Below the pieces are notes generated by a model that had not been told where the DNA came from, searched no databases, and was given only the letters and a program-made list of their open reading frames with translations. This document shows positions 55,621 to 64,000 of a stretch of 64,000 nt of DNA, in pieces. The number at the start of each line of letters is the position of its first letter. Position 1 is the stretch's first letter. The stretch spans positions 4,056,501-4,120,500 of the forward strand of contig NZ_JAHREN010000001.1 of NCBI RefSeq assembly GCF_019084075.1. The letters are read 5' to 3'. The DNA is from Siccirubricoccus sp. G192. Lineage in GTDB: Bacteria > Pseudomonadota > Alphaproteobacteria > Acetobacterales > Acetobacteraceae. The translations under genes were made by a program, and so were the position numbers.

Positions 55621-56902
55621 ATGATGGCGGCTGAATCGCTCGACTTGACCGTGGAGGCCATGGGCGGCGCCGGCGATGGCATCGCTCGGCTGCCGGATGG
55701 CGGCACCTGCTTCCTGCCGCTTGCCCTGCCCGGTGACAGGCTGCACGCCCGCCCGGCCGGCCGCCGGGGCGATTCCATGCTGGCCGAGATCGAGGCGCTG
55801 CTCGGCCCCAGCCCGGACCGGGTGTCTCCCCCCTGCCCGCATTTCGCGGCCTGTGGCGGCTGCACCCTGCAGCATTGGGCCGATGCGCCCTATGCCGAAT
55901 GGAAGCGGGGCAGGCTGGCCGAGGCGCTCTCCCGCGCCGGCTTCCCCGATGCCCCGGTCGCTCCCCTCGCCCGCACCCCGCCGGGCACGCGCCGCCGCGC
56001 CGACCTGGCCCTGCGGCGGGGCCCGGGTGGCATCACGCTCGGCTTCCATGCGCGCGGCAGCGGTTCCGTGGTCGATCTTGCCGCCTGCACCGTATTGGAC
56101 CCGCGCCTGGTGGCGCTGTTCGCGCCGCTGCGCGGCGTGCTGCGCGGCCTCGGCGCGCTGAAGCGCGAGGGTTCCGCGGTGCTGAACCTGCTCGATAGTG
56201 GGCCGGACCTGCTGCTGCGGACGGATGGCATGCTGGATGCCGTGGGCCGCACCGCCCTGGCCGCCTTCGCCACCGCACAGGGCCTGCCGCGCATCGCCTG
56301 GGCACGCGGCAACGGCCCCCCCGGAAACCGCGGCGCAGATCGGCCCCGCCCAGCTTCGCTTCGGTGAGGCGGTGGTGAGCCCGCCTCCCGGCGCCTTCCT
56401 GCAGGCCAGCCCTGCCGGCGAGGCCGCCATCATCGACGCCGTCCTGGCCGGGCTGCCGGAGCGACTGCCGCCCCGCGCCGCCATCGCGGAACTCTATGCC
56501 GGGCTTGGCACGCTGAGCTTCGCCCTTGCCGGCCGCGGCCGCGTCACCGCCTATGAGGGCGCGGCGGAGGCGGTGGCGGCGCTGGCAGCCGCCGCGGGCA
56601 AAGCGGGCGCGCGCATCCAGGCAGTGCGGCGCGACCTGGCGCGGCAGCCCCTGGCCGCCCCCGAGTTGAAGCCCTTCGCCGCCGTGGTGCTGGACCCGCC
56701 CTTCGCCGGCGCGGCGGAGCAGATGGCGCTGCTGGCCCCTGCCGCGGTGCCGCGCATCGTCTATGTGTCCTGCAACCCGGCGGCGCTGGCGCGCGATGCA
56801 CGGCCCCTGCAGCAGGCCGGCTACCGGGTGGTGGCGGCAACGCCGGTGGACCAGTTCCTCTGGTCGCCGCATCTGGAAGCGGTAGTCGCCTTCGCCCGCT
56901 GA
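55621..56902 (+). pseudogene. TrmA/RlmD-type RNA (uracil-5)-methyltransferase, one frameshift
   Basis: An iron-sulphur RNA m5U methylase. The N-terminal TRAM-like part is LDLTVEAMGGAGDGIARLPDG. Cluster Cys are PHFAACGGCTLQHW with an earlier CPH and a later AACTV. In the SAM domain are ELYAGLGTLSFALAGRG, VLDPPFAGAAEQ and YVSCNPAALARDA (catalytic Cys). The frame breaks at the C7 run 56316-56322 after ARGNGPP; removing one C continues as ETAAQIGPAQLRFGEAVV and gives about 426 residues. The lesion is an extra C in a homopolymer. The exact target (23S or tRNA) is not decided. Confidence 0.88.
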
Positions 56903-56986
56903 GGTGTGCCAGCCGCTCGACCGATCTTGACTGGATCGGCAACGCAACCTGTTCCAGGCTCGGCGAATTCCGGGAGGGAACCCGTC

Positions 56987-57970
56987 ATGCATCAGGCATT
57001 CAGCCGCCGCGCCGGCCTGGCCGGCCTGGCCGCCGCCGCGGGGGCGCTCGCCCTGTCGCCGCGCTTCGCCTTCGCCCAGGCAGCGGCGCCGGCTGCCGCA
57101 TCGCAGGCGCCGGGCTTCTACCGCTTCAAGGTCGGCAGCTTCACCGTCACCACGGTGCATGACGGCTTTGCCGCGCGTCCTGTCGCTGGCTTCGTGCGCA
57201 ATGCGCCGCTGGAGGAGGTGCAGAAGGTCCTGGCCGAGAGTTTCCTGCCGACCGACACCATCCGCATCCCCTTCACGGTCACCTTCGTCGACACCGGCCG
57301 CCAGCTCGTGATCTTCGACACCGGCAACGGCGTGACGCCAGCGGGCGCCACCAATGGCCGCATGATCGGGAACATGCGCAGCGCCGGCATCGACCCGGCA
57401 CGCGTCAACCTGGTGGTGATGAGCCATTTCCACGGCGACCACATCGGCGGGTTGATCGACGCCGAAGGCAAGCGCGCCTTCCCGAATGCGGAAGTAGTGG
57501 TGCCGGAGGTCGAGTGGCGCTGGTGGACCGATACCGGCAACGAGAGCCGCAGCCCGGAAGGCCAGCGCGCCACCTTCGCCAATACCGCCCGACGCTTCGC
57601 GCCCTACCAGGGCAGCATCCGGCAGATCGCCGATGGGGCGGAGGTTGCCCCCGGCATCCGCGCCGTGGCCGCCCATGGCCATACGCCAGGCCATACCTGC
57701 TACCTGATCGCCGACGGCGATGCGCAGGCGATGTTCGTGGCCGATGCCACGAACCGGCCGGAACTGCTGGCCCGGCGGCCCGATTTCCACATCGTCTTCG
57801 ATTTCGACCCGGCGATGGCGGAAGCCTCCCGCCGGCGGATCTACGACCGCGTCGCCACCGACCGCATCCGGGTCACCGGCTACCACTTCCCCTTCCCCGC
57901 CAATGGTTACATGGCGAAGGAAGGCAATGGCTATCGCTTCGTTCCGGCCGACTGGTCCAGCGCCTTGTGA
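56987..57970 (+). CDS. Exported metallo-beta-lactamase-fold hydrolase
   Basis: A 327-residue protein with a Tat-type signal (FSRRAGLAGLAAAAGALALS, cleaved after AFAQ). The MBL core contains the metal motif VVMSHFHGDHIGGLID, a further His in VAAHGHTPGHTCYLI and an Asp in MFVADATN, and a C-terminal His in YHFPFPANGY. Two metal ions are expected. Related proteins include lactonases (AHL quorum quenching), arylsulfatase-like and methyl-parathion hydrolases, so the substrate is open. ATG 56987 has GGGAGGGAACCC upstream. Confidence 0.88.
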   Translation: MHQAFSRRAGLAGLAAAAGALALSPRFAFAQAAAPAAASQAPGFYRFKVGSFTVTTVHDGFAARPVAGFVRNAPLEEVQKVLAESFLPTDTIRIPFTVTFVDTGRQLVIFDTGNGVTPAGATNGRMIGNMRSAGIDPARVNLVVMSHFHGDHIGGLIDAEGKRAFPNAEVVVPEVEWRWWTDTGNESRSPEGQRATFANTARRFAPYQGSIRQIADGAEVAPGIRAVAAHGHTPGHTCYLIADGDAQAMFVADATNRPELLARRPDFHIVFDFDPAMAEASRRRIYDRVATDRIRVTGYHFPFPANGYMAKEGNGYRFVPADWSSAL

Positions 57971-57991
57971 CAGCCGCGGCCGGCGGGGGCT

Positions 57992-58375
57992 TCAGACGTG
58001 GAAGCTCTCGCCGCAGCCGCAGCGGCCCTTCTCGTTGGGGTTGGTGAAGCTGAAGCCGGCGGACATCGCCTTCACCTCGTAGTCCATCACCGTGCCGATC
58101 AGGAACAGGCTGGCCTTGCGATCCACCAGCAGGGTCACATCCTTGTCGGTGACGCGCTCATCCGTCGGTGCCGCCTCCGCCACCCAGCTGAGGTCGTAGG
58201 ACAGGCCGGAACAGCCCTTGGTCTTCACGCCGATCCGCAGCAGCTTGCCCTGCTCGCCCTTCTCATAAAGGCCGCGCAGGCGTTCGGCCGCCGCATCGGT
58301 CAACTGCATCAGCGGCGGCAGGGCGCGGCGCGGACGGGCGGGCTTCGCTTCGGCCTGGGTCGTCGTGCTGCTCAT
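57992..58375 (-). CDS. sufA: Fe-S cluster assembly scaffold/carrier SufA (IscA/ErpA family)
   Basis: A 127-residue A-type carrier: IGVKTKGCSGLSYDLSWV (first Cys) and the C-terminal GRCGCGESFHV (Cys pair), which together bind the cluster. An N-terminal Ala/Lys/Pro-rich extension (SSTTTQAEAKPARPRR) precedes the fold. The start ATG 58375 is in-frame after a GTG-rich stretch. Last gene of the suf operon, converging on the MBL gene. Confidence 0.93.
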   Translation of the reverse strand: MSSTTTQAEAKPARPRRALPPLMQLTDAAAERLRGLYEKGEQGKLLRIGVKTKGCSGLSYDLSWVAEAAPTDERVTDKDVTLLVDRKASLFLIGTVMDYEVKAMSAGFSFTNPNEKGRCGCGESFHV

Positions 58376-58394
58376 CGCAGGTTCACCCTTCTGG

Positions 58395-58784
58395 TCAGTA
58401 CATGTTGAGAGCAAGGCGGGCGTCCTCGCTCATGCGGCTCTGGTCCCATGGCGGATCCCAGACCACCTCCACTTCCACATCGGTGACACCAGGCACCAGC
58501 CGCACCGATTCCTCGACCTGGCTCGGCAATTCCTGTGCCGAAGGGCAGGAGGGGGTGGTGAGCGTCATCTCCACCTTCACCTTGCCATCATCAGCGATCT
58601 CAATCGCGTAGATCAGGCCGAGTTCGTAGATATCAACCGGAATCTCCGGATCGAAGACCGTCTTGATGACGGAGATGACCGCATCCTCATCCACCCGCTG
58701 CTGTGGCGGCGGCGTCTCGCCCTCCGGCGTCCAGGCGCCATGCGTGGCGGGGGCGGCCGTCGTGGTCACGCTGTCCTCACTCAC
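58395..58784 (-). CDS. sufT: SUF system maturation protein SufT (DUF59/MIP18 family)
   Basis: A 129-residue protein with the DUF59 fold: VISVIKTVFDPEIPVDIYEL, GLIYAIEIADDGKVKVEMT, and the conserved Cys in LTTPSCPSAQELPSQV, then WDPPWDQSRMSEDARL. It starts with GTG 58784, overlapping the sufU stop by 8 bp. SufT helps the cluster reach target enzymes and is commonly between sufS/U and sufA in alphaproteobacteria. Confidence 0.92.
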   Translation of the reverse strand: MSEDSVTTTAAPATHGAWTPEGETPPPQQRVDEDAVISVIKTVFDPEIPVDIYELGLIYAIEIADDGKVKVEMTLTTPSCPSAQELPSQVEESVRLVPGVTDVEVEVVWDPPWDQSRMSEDARLALNMY

Positions 58785-59253
58785 TGCTCGCCATCCTCTC
58801 TTCCCCGGGGGTGCCCTCGAGCGCTGCATTCAGCGTATGCCAGGCGAGCGTCGCGCACTTCACCCGGCTTGGATATTCATGCACACCCGAGAGCGGTTGC
58901 AGCCGCTCCATCTCATCAGCCAGGCCGGTGCCGCAATCCGGACAGGTGCCGGTCATTGCCAGGCCGCGGAATCGCGTGCCAAGTTCCTCCGCCTCCGCCG
59001 CGGTCTTGCCCTTCACCGTCTCCGTCATCAGGGAGGCGCTGGCCATGGAGATGGCGCAACCGCGGCCCTGGAAGGCGGCGTCGGCGATATGCCCATCCGG
59101 CGTCAGCTTCAGGAACAATCCCATCCGGTCGCCGCACATCGGGTTGTCGCCGCGCGCGCTGCGATCCGCATTCTCCAGCCGGCGGAAATTCCGCGGCTTG
59201 CGGCCATGGTCGAGGATGACTTCCTGATAGAGGTCGCGGAGATCGTCGAACAT
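58777..59253 (-). CDS. sufU: Sulfur-relay protein SufU
   Basis: A 158-residue scaffold-like protein: NPMCGDRMGLFLKL (first Cys), GRGCAISMASASLM (second Cys), CPDCGTGL and SRVKCATLAW (further Cys). It accepts sulfur from SufS and binds zinc. The start ATG 59253 overlaps the sufS stop by one base (TGATG), and its stop overlaps sufT. Confidence 0.92.
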   Translation of the reverse strand: MFDDLRDLYQEVILDHGRKPRNFRRLENADRSARGDNPMCGDRMGLFLKLTPDGHIADAAFQGRGCAISMASASLMTETVKGKTAAEAEELGTRFRGLAMTGTCPDCGTGLADEMERLQPLSGVHEYPSRVKCATLAWHTLNAALEGTPGEERMASSE

Positions 59254-60500
59254 CAGGTGAAGAACTCCCGGGCCTTGGTCAGCGCATCCGCCAGGTAATC
59301 CACCTCCTGCTCGGTGGTGTAGAGGCCGAAGCTGGCACGGCAGGTGCCGGCCTCCAGCCCGAACCGCGCATGCAGCGGCTCCGCGCAGTGGCGGCCGGCG
59401 CGCACCGCGATGCCGGCGCGGTCGAGCAGGGTGGAGAGGTCATGCGGATGCGCGTTGTCGAGCGCGAAGGCGAAGACCCCGCCACGATCCTGCGCGCGGC
59501 CGAGCAGGGTCAGTCCCTCGATATCGGAGAGGCGCCGCATGGCGTGGTCCACCAACTGCCGCTCATGCGCCTCCAGCGCCGGCATGCCGATGGCGGTGAC
59601 GTAGTCGATGGCGGCATGCAGGCCCACCGCCTCGATGATCGGCGGCGTGCCGGCCTCGAATTTCGCCGGAGGCGGCGCCCATTCGCTGCGCTCCTGCGTC
59701 ACCAGGGAGATCATGTCGCCGCCGCCCATGAAGGGTGGCATGCGCTCCTGATGCTCCAGCCGCGCCCAGAGCACGCCGATCCCCGTGGGACCGTAGAGCT
59801 TGTGCCCGGTGAAGGCGTAGAAATCGGCGCCGATCGCCTGCACATCCACCTGCCGGTGCACCGCCGCCTGGCTGCCATCGAGCAGCACCTTGGCCCCCGC
59901 CGCATGCGCCATGGCGGTGATGCGCTGGGCCGGCGTCACGGTGCCGAGCACATTCGACATATGCGTGACGGCGACGAGCCCCACCTTGCCATCCGCCAGC
60001 TTGGCGGCGAGGTCTTCCAGGTCCAGCTCGCCAGCATCGGTCACGCGGCAGAAGCGCAGTTCTATTCCCGTGTCATCGCGGAGCATCTGCCAGGGCACGA
60101 GATTGGCGTGGTGCTCCATCTCGCTGACCACCACCGCCTGGCCGGGCCGCAGCACGCCGCGGCCATAGCTGTGGGCGACCAGGTTGATCGCCATGGTGCT
60201 GCTGCCGGTGAAGATGATCTCGCGCGGATCGGCGGCGTTCAGGAAGCGCGCCACGGCGGCCCGCGCCGCCTCATAGGCTTCTGTCGCCTGTTCGGAAAGG
60301 TGGTAGGCGCCGCGATGGACATTGGCATAGGCCGTCTCCATGCAGCGCACCATGGCCTCGATCATCTGCCGCGGCTTCTGCGCAGACGCGCCGCTGTCCA
60401 GGAAGACCAGCGGCTTGCCGCGCACCGTCTGCGACAGGATCGGGAAATCCTGGCGGATGCGCGCCACGTCGAAACCGGCGGAGAGGATCGGCCCGTCCAT
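59253..60500 (-). CDS. sufS: Cysteine desulfurase SufS
   Basis: A 415-residue class V aminotransferase-fold enzyme: FPILSQTVRGKPLVFLDSGA, the HHANLVPWQ substrate His, PLP Lys in FYAFTGHKLYGPTGIGVLW, and the sulfur-carrying Cys in RAGRHCAEPLHARFG. It releases sulfane sulfur from cysteine for cluster assembly. The start ATG 60500 overlaps the sufD stop by one base. Confidence 0.95.
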   Translation of the reverse strand: MDGPILSAGFDVARIRQDFPILSQTVRGKPLVFLDSGASAQKPRQMIEAMVRCMETAYANVHRGAYHLSEQATEAYEAARAAVARFLNAADPREIIFTGSSTMAINLVAHSYGRGVLRPGQAVVVSEMEHHANLVPWQMLRDDTGIELRFCRVTDAGELDLEDLAAKLADGKVGLVAVTHMSNVLGTVTPAQRITAMAHAAGAKVLLDGSQAAVHRQVDVQAIGADFYAFTGHKLYGPTGIGVLWARLEHQERMPPFMGGGDMISLVTQERSEWAPPPAKFEAGTPPIIEAVGLHAAIDYVTAIGMPALEAHERQLVDHAMRRLSDIEGLTLLGRAQDRGGVFAFALDNAHPHDLSTLLDRAGIAVRAGRHCAEPLHARFGLEAGTCRASFGLYTTEQEVDYLADALTKAREFFT

Positions 60501-61801
60501 CACGCAGCGGCCTCCGCCTGCTTTTCCCACCACCCGGTGACGGCGGCTTGCAGGGCAGAGCGCGCGCCGGCATCGTTCACGCCCTCCACCGCCTCGGTCA
60601 GGAAGGCTTCCACCAGCATGGACCGCGCCCGGGCTTCCGGGATGCCGCGGGTGCGGAGGTAGAAGAGCTGCTCCGCATCAAGCTCGCCGACCGTGGCGCC
60701 ATGGCTGCATTTCACGTCGTCGGCATAGATTTCGAGCTGTGGCTTGCTGTCGATCTCAGCCTCCGGGCTCAGCAGCAGCGCCTGGTTCATCTGGTAGCCA
60801 TCGGTGCGCTGCGCGACCTGCCGCACCAGGATCTTGCCCTGGAACACGCCGCGCGACTTGCCGGCGAGCACCGTCTTGTAGGTCTGCCGGCTCGCGCAAT
60901 CCGGCGCCGCATGGTCCAGGAAGGTGGTGGTATCGGCATGCTGGCCGGCGCCGAGCAACTGCGCTCCATTCATATGGCAGGCGGCCTTGGGGCCGGTCAG
61001 CGTGGTGTGGATCTCGTTCCGCACCAGCCGGCCGCCGGCATTCAGCGTGAAATTGTCGTAGGTGCCGCCGGCGGCGACGCTGGCATAGACCGTGGCAAGC
61101 TGGAAGGCGCGCGGCGCTTCCTGCTGCAGCCTTGCATGCACCAGCGTGGCGCCCTCCGCCACCTCGATCTCGAAGACCGGGTTATGCAGGTAGCGCGCGC
61201 CCTCGGGGCCGGTCGCGGTCTCGATGATGGTGAGGCTGGCGCCCGCCTCCAGCCGGATCAGGTGGCGCGGATGGAAGGCGGCGGGGCGCTCGGTCTCGGT
61301 CGCGACCGAGACGAGATCCAGCATGCCGCCAGCGATGCCCGCCGGCACCGTGACCACCAACCCGTCCTCGAACAGCATGGTGTTGAGCGCCGCCAGCGGC
61401 TGTCCCTGCGGATGCGCCAGCGCACCCAGCCGCCCTTCCAGCCCGGGCAATGCCGCCGCCAGGCCGGAGACGGCGAAGCCGATCCCCTCCAGCGTCGAAA
61501 GCTCGGCGCGGAAGCGCCCATCCACGAAGACCGCCCGCGCCGTCCCATGCCCCGGCGGCAGCGCCAGGCCTTCGTCCAGCATGGTCAGCGGCTCGTCGAA
61601 GCCGGCCTCGGCGACCGGGCGGAGGTCGGTGTATTTCCAGGCCTCCTGCCGCCGCGTCGGAAAGCCCTGCACGCGGAAAGCCTCCGCTGCACCCTCGCGC
61701 AGCGCGGCCAGCCAGGGCAGCCGGGCGCCAGGCAGGCGCGCCCGCAGCCCCTCGAAGCGATGAAGGAAGCCTTCCGCGCCGCTTTGCACCATGGCGTTCA
61801 T
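60500..61801 (-). CDS. sufD: Fe-S cluster assembly protein SufD
   Basis: A 433-residue beta-helix scaffold that pairs with SufB and SufC. The typical N-terminus is FEGLRARLPGARLPWLAALR, then QEAWKYTDLRPVAEAGF. The C-terminal core has CSHGATVGELDAEQLFYLRTRGI and EARARSMLVEAFL. The start ATG 61801 overlaps the sufC stop (ATGA). Confidence 0.94.
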   Translation of the reverse strand: MNAMVQSGAEGFLHRFEGLRARLPGARLPWLAALREGAAEAFRVQGFPTRRQEAWKYTDLRPVAEAGFDEPLTMLDEGLALPPGHGTARAVFVDGRFRAELSTLEGIGFAVSGLAAALPGLEGRLGALAHPQGQPLAALNTMLFEDGLVVTVPAGIAGGMLDLVSVATETERPAAFHPRHLIRLEAGASLTIIETATGPEGARYLHNPVFEIEVAEGATLVHARLQQEAPRAFQLATVYASVAAGGTYDNFTLNAGGRLVRNEIHTTLTGPKAACHMNGAQLLGAGQHADTTTFLDHAAPDCASRQTYKTVLAGKSRGVFQGKILVRQVAQRTDGYQMNQALLLSPEAEIDSKPQLEIYADDVKCSHGATVGELDAEQLFYLRTRGIPEARARSMLVEAFLTEAVEGVNDAGARSALQAAVTGWWEKQAEAAA

Positions 61802-62550
61802 GCTGCCGCCTGCACCGATGCATAGCCGGAGGCTTCCAGTTCCTGCGCCAATTCCGGGCCGCCGCTCTTCACGATGCGGCCGCCGATCAGCACATGCACC
61901 CGATCCGGCACGATATAATCCAGCAGCCGCTGGTAATGGGTGATGACCAGGGCCGAGAATTCCGGCCCGCGGAGCGCGTTCACGCCATCCGCCACGATCC
62001 GCAGCGCATCGATGTCGAGGCCGCTATCGGTCTCGTCCAGGATGGCCATGCGGGGACCGAGCAGCGCCATCTGCAGCACCTCGTTCCGCTTCTTCTCGCC
62101 GCCGGAGAAGCCGACATTCACGCCGCGCTTCAGCATGTCCTCGGGCATGTGCAGCGCCCGCATCCGCTCGCGCGCCAGTTTCAGGAATTGCATGGCATCG
62201 AGGTCGCTCTCGCCCCGGCTGCGGCGGAGCGCGTTCAGCGCCGTGCGGAGGAAATTCGCGTTGCCGACGCCAGGCAGTTCCACCGGATACTGGAAGGCAA
62301 GGAAGAGGCCGGCGGCGGCGCGCTGCTCCGGCTCCATCGCCAGCAGGTCCTGGCCGGCGAAGGTGGCGGAACCGCCCGTCACCTCATAGCCCTCGCGGCC
62401 CGCCAATACGTAGGAGAGCGTGGATTTGCCGGAACCATTCGGCCCCATGATGGCATGCAACTCGCCCAGCGGGATCTCAAGGTCGATCCCCTGCAGGATC
62501 GGCTTGCCATCAACCTCGGCGGTGAGTCCCTCGATCTTCAGCATCGTCAT
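61798..62550 (-). CDS. sufC: Fe-S cluster assembly ATPase SufC
   Basis: A 250-residue ABC-type ATPase that drives SufBCD: Walker A MGPNGSGKSTLSYVLAG, signature VGFSGGEKKRNEVLQMALL, Walker B MAILDETDSGLDIDALR, then VITHYQRLLDYIVPDRVHVL. ATG 62544 (MLKIEG) is an alternative start. It begins 9 bp after the sufB stop. Confidence 0.96.
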   Translation of the reverse strand: MTMLKIEGLTAEVDGKPILQGIDLEIPLGELHAIMGPNGSGKSTLSYVLAGREGYEVTGGSATFAGQDLLAMEPEQRAAAGLFLAFQYPVELPGVGNANFLRTALNALRRSRGESDLDAMQFLKLARERMRALHMPEDMLKRGVNVGFSGGEKKRNEVLQMALLGPRMAILDETDSGLDIDALRIVADGVNALRGPEFSALVITHYQRLLDYIVPDRVHVLIGGRIVKSGGPELAQELEASGYASVQAAA

Positions 62551-62558
62551 CGTCTTCC

Positions 62559-64000
62559 CTAGCCCACCGAGCCTTCAAGGCTGATCTGCAGCAGCTTCTG
62601 CGCTTCCACCGCGAACTCCATCGGCAATTCCTTCAGCACCTCGCGACAGAAGCCATTGACGATGAGCCCGACCGCATCCTCCTGCGTGAGGCCGCGCGAG
62701 CGGCAGTAGAACAACTGGTCCTCGGCGATGCGGCTGGTGGTGGCCTCATGCTCCACCTTCGCGCTGATGCAGCGGTTCTCGATATAGGGCACGGTATGTG
62801 CACCGCACTGGTCGCCGATCAGCAGCGAATCGCATTGCGTGAAGTTGCGGGCCGCCGAGGCCGCGGGCGCGATGCGCACCAGGCCGCGATAGGTGTTCTG
62901 CCCGCGCCCGGCCGAGATGCCCTTGGAGACGATGGTGGAGGTCGTCCGCTTGCCGAGATGGATCATCTTGGTGCCGGTATCGGCCTGCTGGCGGTTGTTG
63001 GTGATGGCGACCGAGTAGAACTCGCCCACGCTGTCATCGCCCAGCAGAATGCAGGACGGGTATTTCCAGGTGATGGCCGAGCCCGTCTCCACCTGCGTCC
63101 AGCTCACCTTGGACCGCGCGCCGCGGCACTGCGCCCGCTTGGTGACGAAGTTGTAGATTCCGCCGCGGCCCTCGGCGTCGCCGGGATACCAGTTTTGCAC
63201 CGTGCTGTATTTGATGGTGGCGTCATCCAGCGCCACCAGTTCCACCACCGCGGCATGCAACTGGTTCTCGTCGCGCATCGGCGCGGTGCAGCCTTCGAGG
63301 TAGCTCACATGGCTGCCGGCATCGGCGATGATGAGTGTGCGCTCGAACTGACCGGTGCTCTTCGCATTGATGCGGAAATAGGTGGAGAGCTCCATCGGGC
63401 AGCGCACCCCTTTCGGGATGTAGACGAAGCTGCCATCGGTGAAGACCGCGCTGTTCAGCGCCGCGTAGAAATTGTCGCCCTGCGGCACCACGCTGCCGAG
63501 ATACTGCCGCACCAGATCGGGATGATCCTGCACCGCCTCGCTGATCGGGCAGAAGATGATGCCGTCCTTGGCCAGCCGTTCCTTGAAGGTGGTGGCGACC
63601 GAGACGCTGTCGAAGACCGCATCCACCGCGATGGGCATGGAGCGCCCCTCGCCGCCTTCCTGCTGCGGCGAGACGCCGGCGAGCCAGGCCTGCTCCTTCA
63701 GCGGGATGCCGAGCTTCTCATAGGTGCGCAGCAATTCGGGATCGACCTCGTCCAGGCTTTTCGGCCCTTCCTTGGGCGCCGCGTAGTAATAGGCGTCCTG
63801 GTAGTCGATCGGCGGATAGGAGACCGCGGCCCAGCGCGGCTCCTCCATCTTTTTCCAAAGGGCGAAGGCTTTCAGCCGCCATTCCAGCAGCCATTCCGGC
63901 TCGTTCTTCTTCTTCGAGATGAAGCGGACGATGTCCTCGTTCAGCCCCTTGGGGGCGAAATCCATCTCGATATCCGTCTGGAAGCCCCACTTGTAGGCAC
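62559..64000 (-). CDS. sufB: Fe-S cluster assembly protein SufB, 5' end beyond the window
   Basis: The SufB scaffold: [20 protein letters not shown] at the edge, then [39 protein letters not shown], and [24 protein letters not shown] with the C-terminal [20 protein letters not shown]. The ATG at 63965 is internal: the frame continues to base 64000, translating as [11 protein letters not shown] before MDF, which matches known SufB N-termini. The real start is therefore outside, about 20-30 codons upstream of the edge. Confidence 0.95.
   Translation of the reverse strand, partial: AYKWGFQTDIEMDFAPKGLNEDIVRFISKKKNEPEWLLEWRLKAFALWKKMEEPRWAAVSYPPIDYQDAYYYAAPKEGPKSLDEVDPELLRTYEKLGIPLKEQAWLAGVSPQQEGGEGRSMPIAVDAVFDSVSVATTFKERLAKDGIIFCPISEAVQDHPDLVRQYLGSVVPQGDNFYAALNSAVFTDGSFVYIPKGVRCPMELSTYFRINAKSTGQFERTLIIADAGSHVSYLEGCTAPMRDENQLHAAVVELVALDDATIKYSTVQNWYPGDAEGRGGIYNFVTKRAQCRGARSKVSWTQVETGSAITWKYPSCILLGDDSVGEFYSVAITNNRQQADTGTKMIHLGKRTTSTIVSKGISAGRGQNTYRGLVRIAPAASAARNFTQCDSLLIGDQCGAHTVPYIENRCISAKVEHEATTSRIAEDQLFYCRSRGLTQEDAVGLIVNGFCREVLKELPMEFAVEAQKLLQISLEGSVG

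Noticed and set aside
62559..63965. ATG 63965 as the start of sufB
   Set aside because: The frame continues to the window edge with residues matching SufB N-termini.

Overview
The window is a GC-rich (roughly 70 % by eye) stretch of ordinary alphaproteobacterial chromosome, most likely from an Acetobacteraceae member of the Roseomonas type. The evidence is the AcpXL/FabXL/LpxXL very-long-chain acyl cluster, a CtrA regulator ending in Ala-Ala with a ChpT phosphotransferase, a sufBCDS-U-T-A operon, a Coq7 hydroxylase, and GTG starts with 1-4 bp stop/start overlaps. I see no prophage, transposon, integrase, CRISPR array or rRNA; there is one tRNA gene.

Layout. 1-10.5 kb: frameshifted gluQ, an esterase, a lipase-like hydrolase, an HNH nuclease, dsbB-coq7, two tandem GSTs and otsBA for trehalose. 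10.6-11.5 kb: tRNA-Leu(CAA) and a small membrane protein. 11.5-16.7 kb: acpXL-fabZXL-fabF2XL-fabF1XL-adh-lpxXL, a cluster for the very-long-chain acyl group of lipid A. 16.7-20.6 kb: an MmsB-like dehydrogenase, a PhoD phosphatase and a PhzS-like flavoprotein. 20.6-24.9 kb: a poorly characterised envelope-type locus (BON-LysM protein diverging from a 'cell surface protein', a DUF6384 protein and a coiled-coil/Gly-rich protein). 24.9-27.8 kb: an ABM monooxygenase and an Lrp regulator divergent from phhA-hpd (Phe to Tyr to homogentisate). 27.9-36.9 kb: fliI-fliJ, ctrA, cheR-cheB-cheY-cheW-cheA and chpT, a motility and cell-cycle signalling block. 36.9-41.6 kb: DUF3553, moaA, a membrane protein, a nitrilase-family amidase, NAD kinase and an MFS carrier. 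41.6-49.2 kb: two tiny lipoproteins, a complete dipeptide-type ABC operon and a second divergent binding protein. 49.3-57.9 kb: an Lrp regulator, an ornithine/lysine decarboxylase with a long leader, a hydrolase, a DEAD-box helicase, glutaryl-CoA dehydrogenase, an RNA methyltransferase and a secreted metallo-beta-lactamase-fold enzyme. 58-64 kb: the suf operon, whose first gene (sufB) runs off the right edge.

The most notable results are not gene contents. (1) Eight single-base indels, all but one an extra base in a G/C run, break or garble six otherwise healthy genes (gluQ, lpxXL, hpd, fliI, dppC and a TrmA/RlmD-type methylase). Four of them sit at G-runs directly before AATT. I favour systematic consensus error over real decay. 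(2) A 47-nt hairpin element with compensatory stem changes begins on the last base of the TAG stop codon of two unrelated genes (moaA and an lrp). (3) 27-bp tandem palindromic units are spliced in frame into the termini of two unrelated proteins (FabF1XL and an amidase). (4) FabF2XL lacks the condensing-enzyme Cys and one catalytic His, so FabF1XL/FabF2XL looks like a KAS/chain-length-factor pair.
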